Below, one piece after another: positions 7,457 to 11,440 of a DNA stretch of 11,440 bases (positions are counted from its first letter, which is position 1; each line of letters starts with the position of its first letter). The position numbers and the translations under genes are program-made. The stretch comes from Limnochordia bacterium. Lineage in GTDB: Bacteria; Bacillota; Limnochordia; Darwinibacteriales; SLO01. The notes under the pieces are model-generated. The model saw only the letters and a program-made list of their open reading frames with translations, had not been told where the DNA came from and made no database searches. The stretch covers positions 1-11,440 of the forward strand of contig SLOG01000149.1 of NCBI GenBank assembly GCA_007132635.1. The letters are read 5' to 3'.

Positions 7457-8453
7457 CTATCTCATCCTCTCCGCCGCGCGATATAACAATATCACCTGAT
7501 TCCTCCAAGCGTCGTACGACGGCAACAATTTTCTGCTGTGCTTCCTCAATATCTCGCAGACGCACAGGACCCATAAACTCAATGTCCTCCTTAAGCATCT
7601 CTCCAGCACGTTTGGACATATTCGCCATAATCCGATCAGATACGTCCTCACTGGCTGTCTTCAGTGCCAGAGACAGATCCTTTGTCTCAACCTCTCGGAT
7701 AATCTGCTGAATAGAACGGTCATCAAGACCAACGATATCTTCGAATACAAACATCCGTTTGCGAATCTCTTCCGCCAATTCGGGGTCCTCTTCCTCGAGA
7801 GCATCGATGATAGTCCGCTCCGTCGAACGGTCTACCTGACTCAAAATCTCAACCGCCGAATCAATCCCGCCAGCCATAGTATAGTCGTCGATAGCGAAGG
7901 CCGACAACCTCTGTTCTAACGTTCCTTCAATCTCTTCGAGGACTTCTGGCGTTGTCCGATCTAACGTAGCCAGGCGTTTGGCAACATCGACCTGTCGCTC
8001 GGGCGGAAGCGCCGAGAGGATCATACTTGCTTGCTCAGTCTCTAAATAGGCCAGGATGAGAGCGATGGTCTGTGGATGCTCATTTTGGATGAAATTAAGC
8101 AGCTCACTGGGTTCAGTCTTGCCAGCAAAATCAAACGGACGCACCTGCAGGCTGGCCGTCAAACGTTCGATGATCTCCCCGGCTTTTTCAGACCCTAAGG
8201 CCTGTTCAAGCAGGGTTCTTGCATAGTCAATGCCGCCTTGTTCGATGAACTCCCGCGCTGACACCATATCAGCGAATTCGGCGAGAACACCATCGCGCAC
8301 ACCTGGATCTACTCGCCGGAGGCTAGCGATCTGAAGAGTGAGATCCTCAATCTCTTCCTCTCTCAAATGCTTAAACACTTCCCCTGAAAGCTCGGGGCCG
8401 ATAGCCACTAGCAGAACTGCTGCTTTTTCTTTGCCGCTGAGTCGTCCAGCCAT
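7449..8453 (-). CDS. fliG: Flagellar motor switch protein FliG
   Basis: Rotor protein of the C-ring that binds the MS ring (FliF) at its N terminus and meets the stator at its C terminus to generate torque and switching. The N-terminal domain begins LSGKEKAAVLLVAIGPELSG. The middle domain carries the EHPQ motif (125-128, NEHPQTIALILAYL). The C-terminal torque domain has RMFVFEDIVGLDDRSIQQII (233-252), whose charged residues correspond to the stator-interacting ridge of the family, then EFMGPVRLRDIEEAQ. The longest frame starts at ATG 8483, but a perfect AGGAGGT (8466-8460) lies 6 bases before ATG 8453. I take the latter as the start, giving 334 residues, close to the usual 330-340. The ribosome binding site overlaps the fliF stop codon, and the gene's 3' end overlaps fliH by 8 bases. 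Confidence 0.97.
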   Translation of the reverse strand: MAGRLSGKEKAAVLLVAIGPELSGEVFKHLREEEIEDLTLQIASLRRVDPGVRDGVLAEFADMVSAREFIEQGGIDYARTLLEQALGSEKAGEIIERLTASLQVRPFDFAGKTEPSELLNFIQNEHPQTIALILAYLETEQASMILSALPPERQVDVAKRLATLDRTTPEVLEEIEGTLEQRLSAFAIDDYTMAGGIDSAVEILSQVDRSTERTIIDALEEEDPELAEEIRKRMFVFEDIVGLDDRSIQQIIREVETKDLSLALKTASEDVSDRIMANMSKRAGEMLKEDIEFMGPVRLRDIEEAQQKIVAVVRRLEESGDIVISRGGEDEIVV

Positions 8454-8459
8454 TCGCAA

Positions 8460-8466
8460 ACCTCCT
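8460..8466 (-). promoter_or_regulatory. Ribosome binding site that fixes the fliG start
   Basis: The coding strand reads AGGAGGT, overlapping the TAG stop of fliF and placed 6 bases before ATG 8453. It lies within the longest open frame of fliG, which shows that the first ten codons from ATG 8483 are probably not translated as FliG. Confidence 0.85.
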
Positions 8467-9985
8467 AATCCTCGAGCAGCCATGACTTCATGAGCTGCGC
8501 AAACTCTTGGGGATTGGCCTCAGCCAAACCCTTGACGCGCTCACGTTTCTCTTTGCGGTCGCGTTCTTCGGCAGAGAGTTCTTCCGGCGTTTCCGTCTCA
8601 TCGGCCTCGTCTCCTACGACCACATCCAACTGCTGACTCGGCGACTCCATCGGCTCGCGCCGACGACGCAGAAACAACACAGCGAACCCAACAACCACGA
8701 GAAGGGCGATCAGCCAAAGCCACCAGAGACTGGCCGTTGGCTCGGGCAGGACATCACCCGCCACCGGAAAAAAGTCGGGAGCGAACTCCATGCTGCTGAC
8801 GAAAATCTGATCACCGCGCTCCGCTCGGAGGCCCACCGCCCGGCCGACACTGTCCTCAACAGTCTGAAGATCCGCTGGCGCCAGTTCGCCATCTAACCAT
8901 ACAGAAACGCTCAAGGTCTCCACTCGACCCGGGGCACGAGCTGAACGCCTCTCGATGCGGTCAAGTTCGTAATTGACTGTCGATTCACTGCGCTGATACT
9001 CGGAGTCCCCATAGCCATCCAGACCCACATAACCCGGAATGTTAGCATCGACTCCGGCTGGTCCTCCCGGAACTGCACCCATCCCAGAAAAACTCTCATC
9101 AAAGTGCTGTTCGCTGCGAACCAACCCACCGTCGCGCGTGGGTGCTTCATACTGCTCAGCCCACTCCTCTTGGGAGTCAAAATCAAGCACTGCGCTGACT
9201 CGAGCTACAACCTTGCCGTATCCGTAAATCCGTTCCAGCATAGCGGTAACGCTTGTCTCGAGCTGCCTTTCATAAGTACGTTCTACCTCAAACCTCTCGG
9301 AAAATGACTGCCCATCCAGACCGGCCATGCGACTTTGATCGTTAAGAACATTACCGCGATTGTCGATAATTGTGACATTTTCCGGGGCCAGTCCTTCTAC
9401 ACTTGACGAAACCAGATGAGAAATACCTCTCACTTGTTGATTCGTCAAGACGACCCCCGGAGCCAGATGCAGCAAAACGGATGCCGTTGACGGTTGGCTG
9501 TCCTGAACAAAAAGACTGCGCCTCGGAAGGACGATATGGACTCGGGCATCCTGAACCTCACGCAGTTCTTTTATTGTCCGCGTCAACTCTCCCTGCAGAG
9601 CCCATAAAAACCGAAGCTGCCGATCGGCTTCGGTCTCACCCAGCCGTGTCTGGTTGAATATTTCAAACCCCACAATGCCACCCGAAGGAAGGCCTTGACT
9701 AGCGACAGTCATCCTTGTTTCGTAAACATCAGCCTCCGCAACAAGAATCGTGCGTCCATTGTTGGAAATTCTGTAAGGCACACCGGCTTCCTGGAGCACG
9801 CCAACAACCGCCGCAGCGTCTTCCGCGCTGAGATCACTAAACAGCGGCTGGTAATCCGACGACGAGAACAAGGCTAGAAAGAGCAGACCAAGGAACACCC
9901 CGCCTATGGCGAGAGCCCCACCTACGCGGACAGGCAGCGCAAGGTTTTCCCATGTCGTCTTTAACGTTTGCATGATTTCGTTCAT
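8465..9985 (-). CDS. fliF: Flagellar MS-ring protein FliF
   Basis: Forms the MS ring in the cytoplasmic membrane, the base on which the export gate, rod and C-ring assemble. The 506-residue protein has a first membrane helix (about 20-41) and a YscJ/FliF ring-building module. That module includes YQPLFSDLSAEDAAAVVGVL (45-64), GLPSGGIVGFEIFNQTRLGE (98-117) and the region through ARVHIVLPRRSLF (147-159). The FliF-specific beta-collar region follows (about 225-360), with the linker GMGAVPGGPAGVDANIPGY (301-319). A second membrane helix (about 419-439) ends in RRRRE. The acidic cytoplasmic tail ends ANPQEFAQLMKSWLLED (490-506), the conserved FliG-binding segment. The length is within the usual 500-570. 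The start ATG 9985 has GGGTGGT about 6 bases upstream. A second Met at codon 5 is an alternative. The gap to fliE is 73 bases. Confidence 0.98.
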   Translation of the reverse strand: MNEIMQTLKTTWENLALPVRVGGALAIGGVFLGLLFLALFSSSDYQPLFSDLSAEDAAAVVGVLQEAGVPYRISNNGRTILVAEADVYETRMTVASQGLPSGGIVGFEIFNQTRLGETEADRQLRFLWALQGELTRTIKELREVQDARVHIVLPRRSLFVQDSQPSTASVLLHLAPGVVLTNQQVRGISHLVSSSVEGLAPENVTIIDNRGNVLNDQSRMAGLDGQSFSERFEVERTYERQLETSVTAMLERIYGYGKVVARVSAVLDFDSQEEWAEQYEAPTRDGGLVRSEQHFDESFSGMGAVPGGPAGVDANIPGYVGLDGYGDSEYQRSESTVNYELDRIERRSARAPGRVETLSVSVWLDGELAPADLQTVEDSVGRAVGLRAERGDQIFVSSMEFAPDFFPVAGDVLPEPTASLWWLWLIALLVVVGFAVLFLRRRREPMESPSQQLDVVVGDEADETETPEELSAEERDRKEKRERVKGLAEANPQEFAQLMKSWLLED

Positions 9986-10058
9986 ACTTATACCACCCTA
10001 AGCCTTCCGCTGATCCAGACATCGTTAGGTTCTCCGCCTGAAAGCATGCTGTGGACTA

Positions 10059-10346
10059 TCAAACCTGCATCCGCATGATCTCCTGGTAGGCTTCCATCAC
10101 CTTACTCCTGACGGCCATGGTTAACTGAAGGGCAAGGTTTGCCTTCTCCGTGATCAACATAGCATCATGGAACTCAATGTCGCCTGTCAAAAGCTTTTCC
10201 GCGGCTTCGTCCGCTCGGTGAAGGCTCTCGTTGACACCTCGCAAAGCATCATCGAGCACAGCACCAAAGGACTGGCTTGACGGCATTTTTGGTTCTGTCT
10301 GGCGAGGCTGTACCAAAGGAAGCTGGTCCGTTATCCGCATATCCAT
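10059..10346 (-). CDS. fliE: Flagellar hook-basal body complex protein FliE
   Basis: Small export substrate that forms the junction between the MS ring/export gate and the proximal rod (FlgB). The 95-residue product matches the family length (about 95-110). The conserved body is SFGAVLDDALRGVNESLHRA (26-45), followed by ADEAAEKLLTGDIEFHDAML and the C-terminal helix ALQLTMAVRSKVMEAYQEIM (72-91), ending RMQV, a very typical FliE ending. The start ATG 10346 is preceded by AGGGGG 7 bases upstream. The gene lies 69 bases from flgC and 73 bases from fliF, in the usual flgB-flgC-fliE-fliF order. Confidence 0.96.
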   Translation of the reverse strand: MDMRITDQLPLVQPRQTEPKMPSSQSFGAVLDDALRGVNESLHRADEAAEKLLTGDIEFHDAMLITEKANLALQLTMAVRSKVMEAYQEIMRMQV

Positions 10347-10415
10347 TTCTGCACCCCCTACTGCACGTTTTCAGCCTAGAAGGCAACGGAGAAAACCAAC
10401 GCCTTCCTAAAGCCG

Positions 10416-10823
10416 TCAGCGACCGATCTCCAAGGCCTTTTGGGCCATGGCCTTCGCCGAGTTGATGGCGGTCACATTAGCTTCGTAAGCACGCGTGGCT
10501 GTGATCAAGTCAACCATCTCTTTCACAACATGCACATTCGGCATAGCCACATAACCATCCGGGCTAGCATCTGGATGCTGTGGATCATAGACCAAACGCG
10601 GCTCGCTGTTGTCTTCACGGACTCCGACAACCCGGACTCCGCCCGGCGCTCCCGCCCTATCTCGAAGCATCTCCGCAAAAACAGGAACTTGGCGGCGATA
10701 CGGCCCACCCGCGTCCGTCCGCGTTGTGTTGGCATTGGCCAAGTTATTGGCTATCGTGTCCATACGCAGGCGTTCTGCAGTCAACCCAGAACCACTAATT
10801 CGGAAAGCATGAAACGTACCCAC
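10416..10823 (-). CDS. flgC: Flagellar basal-body rod protein FlgC
   Basis: Proximal rod subunit. The 135-residue product has the rod-protein N terminus FHAFRISGSGLTAERLRMDT with IANNLANANTTRT next to it (about residues 4-37). Typical FlgC sequences follow: GGPYRRQVPVFAEML, then VYDPQHPDASPDGYVAMPNV (about 74-93) and the C-terminal coiled-coil region EMVDLITATRAYEANVTAIN with SAKAMAQKALEIGR at the end. Length is normal. The start is GTG 10823, with AAGGAGGTC (10839-10831) upstream. That site is made of the last codons of flgB, and only 2 bases separate the flgB stop from this start, so the two genes are translationally coupled. Confidence 0.97.
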   Translation of the reverse strand: MGTFHAFRISGSGLTAERLRMDTIANNLANANTTRTDAGGPYRRQVPVFAEMLRDRAGAPGGVRVVGVREDNSEPRLVYDPQHPDASPDGYVAMPNVHVVKEMVDLITATRAYEANVTAINSAKAMAQKALEIGR

Positions 10824-10825
10824 GA

Positions 10826-11215
10826 TTAACGACCTCCTTCACTGATGGCAGATCGAAGCATCTGCAAGTGTCGATTGGCTGTATCTGCCATGGCCTGGTA
10901 ATGAAGCTGGTTTTCCATTATGTAGACCATTTCCCGGTCGACATCGACATTGTTGTCGTCATTCCGCATCAAAGTAGACGTATCTCGCTGCATAAGAGAC
11001 GAGGGAGAAGGGCGGCTGCGGCCCGTTTGGTGTCCCGGCTGCGTCTGCCGCACGGAAAAGCGGCTCGGGTTGTGACCCCGCAGCTGCGAAGCAAAGCTTA
11101 CATCAGACCGCTTAAAACCTGGCGTATTCGCATTAGCAAGATTGTTGCTTAAGACCGTTTGTCGCAGAGACGCTCCTGACAAGCCTGCTCCCAACCGATT
11201 AACAACTGCAAACAT
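10826..11215 (-). CDS. flgB: Flagellar basal-body rod protein FlgB
   Basis: Proximal rod subunit that assembles on FliE. The first gene of the operon encodes 129 residues with the rod signature VLSNNLANANTPGFKRSDVS at 21-40, a variable polar middle (about 45-85, probably disordered), and the C-terminal helix VDREMVYIMENQLHYQAMAD (about 92-111) with the end TANRHLQMLRSAISEGGR. Length fits the family (about 130). The start ATG 11215 is preceded by TTGGAGGTGG about 10 bases upstream. Expression should depend on the c-di-GMP riboswitch leader directly upstream. Confidence 0.97.
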   Translation of the reverse strand: MFAVVNRLGAGLSGASLRQTVLSNNLANANTPGFKRSDVSFASQLRGHNPSRFSVRQTQPGHQTGRSRPSPSSLMQRDTSTLMRNDDNNVDVDREMVYIMENQLHYQAMADTANRHLQMLRSAISEGGR

Positions 11216-11236
11216 AGTACTACCACCTCCAAGGTA

Positions 11237-11289
11237 CGCAAAAGCACGGGAGCTAAACCACCTCGTGCTTGGCCCACGTGCTCATCGCG
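11237..11289 (-). promoter_or_regulatory. Candidate antiterminator pairing in the riboswitch expression platform
   Basis: The transcript segment 11289-11277 (CGCGATGAGCACG) can pair with 11248-11237 (CGTGCTTTTGCG). I count 11 pairs including one G-U, with one bulged G and one U-U mismatch. This consumes the 3' arm and U-tract of the attenuator. Its first base is also the last base of aptamer helix P1, so ligand-stabilised P1 would disfavour it. The pairing is seen by eye; its use in vivo is inference. Confidence 0.45.
11240..11270 (-). terminator. Attenuator hairpin of the flgB leader
   Basis: On the transcript, AAGCACG (11270-11264) pairs with CGTGCTT (11248-11242). Two further G-C pairs are possible above a bulge, and the stem runs into TTTT (11243-11240). 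The stem is G+C-rich, but the U-tract is only four long, so efficiency is uncertain. Its place between a riboswitch aptamer and the first ribosome binding site, and its overlap with an alternative pairing, argue that it is the regulated terminator of the expression platform. Confidence 0.6.
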
Positions 11290-11371
11290 ACATGGCAGCC
11301 CGGCTGGCATAGGTTAACCCGTAGACCCGTGGCTTTGCGTCCCTACCTTTCGATAGGTTTGCCCTTCTGTC
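11289..11371 (-). ncRNA. Cyclic-di-GMP class I (GEMM) riboswitch aptamer
   Basis: The transcript shows the conserved GEMM-I landmarks in order. GGGCAAACC leads into a six-pair hairpin CCTATC-GAAA-GGTAGG, capped by the GNRA tetraloop. GGACGCAAAGCC follows directly. The second helix carries TCTACG and TATGCC flanking GGTTAACC, resembling the 11-nt tetraloop receptor (CCUAAG/UAUGG). The element ends with GCCGGGCTGCC. The outer helix P1 can form from GACA plus GGCA on the 5' side and TGCC plus TGTC on the 3' side. This aptamer class binds the second messenger c-di-GMP, which generally represses motility. It lies 73 bases upstream of the flgB start, so it very likely controls the whole operon. Confidence 0.93.
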
Positions 11372-11375
11372 TTAC

Positions 11376-11404
11376 CTTTAGTTCAACTATCTACCGCGTT
11401 TCAA
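11376..11404 (-). promoter_or_regulatory. Weak candidate promoter upstream of the riboswitch
   Basis: TTGAAA (11404-11399) matches a sigma-70/SigA -35 box at 5 of 6 positions. At a spacing of 17-18 bases there is only CTAAAG/TAAAGG, a poor -10 box. A start here would put transcription initiation just before the aptamer, which is sensible, but the match is weak and the true promoter may use another sigma factor. No SigD (TAAA-N15-GCCGATAA) or sigma-54 site was found in 11372-11440. Confidence 0.2.
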
Positions 11405-11440
11405 CAGACGTTCGGGAATTCCTTCCACAATCAGAAAAAA

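Noticed and set aside
11409..11428. Sigma-54 type promoter around TGGAAGGAATTCCC
   Set aside because: It lacks the GG...GC (-24/-12) pair at the correct spacing; GGAATTCC is only a short palindrome.
11415..11440. T-run at the start of the operon strand as an upstream terminator
   Set aside because: TTTTTT at the very edge could be the tail of an upstream gene's terminator, but the stem would lie outside the window, so it cannot be supported.

Overview
This window is the front part of a Gram-positive-type flagellar basal-body/hook operon. Every gene lies on the minus strand, so transcription runs from the right edge to the left edge. The order is flgB, flgC, fliE, fliF, fliG, fliH, fliI, fliJ, a ylxF/motE-like gene, fliK, flgD, a TIGR02530-type flagellar operon gene, and flgE, which is cut by the left edge. 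This is the order of the Bacillus subtilis fla/che operon. The strong AGGAGG-type ribosome binding sites, the short FlgD, the ylxF-like gene and the TIGR02530 gene between flgD and flgE all point to a Bacillota (Firmicutes) genome, probably a clostridial or deep-branching lineage with roughly half G+C. The species cannot be named from the sequence.

The right end (11216-11440) is the operon leader. It contains a clear cyclic-di-GMP class I (GEMM) riboswitch aptamer. The GAAA-capped hairpin, the GGACGCAAAGCC block, a tetraloop-receptor-like element and the closing GCCGGGCTGCC block can all be read. A hairpin with a short U-tract and a competing antiterminator pairing lie between the aptamer and flgB. 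The operon therefore looks controlled by c-di-GMP through transcription attenuation. The pairing logic favours an OFF switch, like the one known in front of the Clostridioides difficile flgB operon.

Reading along transcription, flgB, flgC and fliE encode the proximal rod and the rod/MS-ring junction. fliF is the MS ring and fliG the rotor/switch. fliH, fliI and fliJ form the ATPase complex of the flagellar type III export apparatus. The ylxF-like gene encodes a membrane-anchored coiled-coil protein related to MotE. fliK is the hook-length ruler and substrate-specificity switch, flgD the hook cap, and flgE the hook subunit. Genes overlap or are separated by less than 85 bases, ribosome binding sites often sit inside the previous gene's stop region, and GTG or TTG starts are frequent. 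This indicates tight translational coupling.

The region is mostly conserved machinery. The points of most interest are the riboswitch leader, a near-perfect 102-bp (34-residue) tandem repeat inside fliK, and start codons that differ from the longest-ORF starts for fliG and fliK. No mobile element, CRISPR array, tRNA or rRNA was seen, and no stretch over 300 bases lacks a gene.
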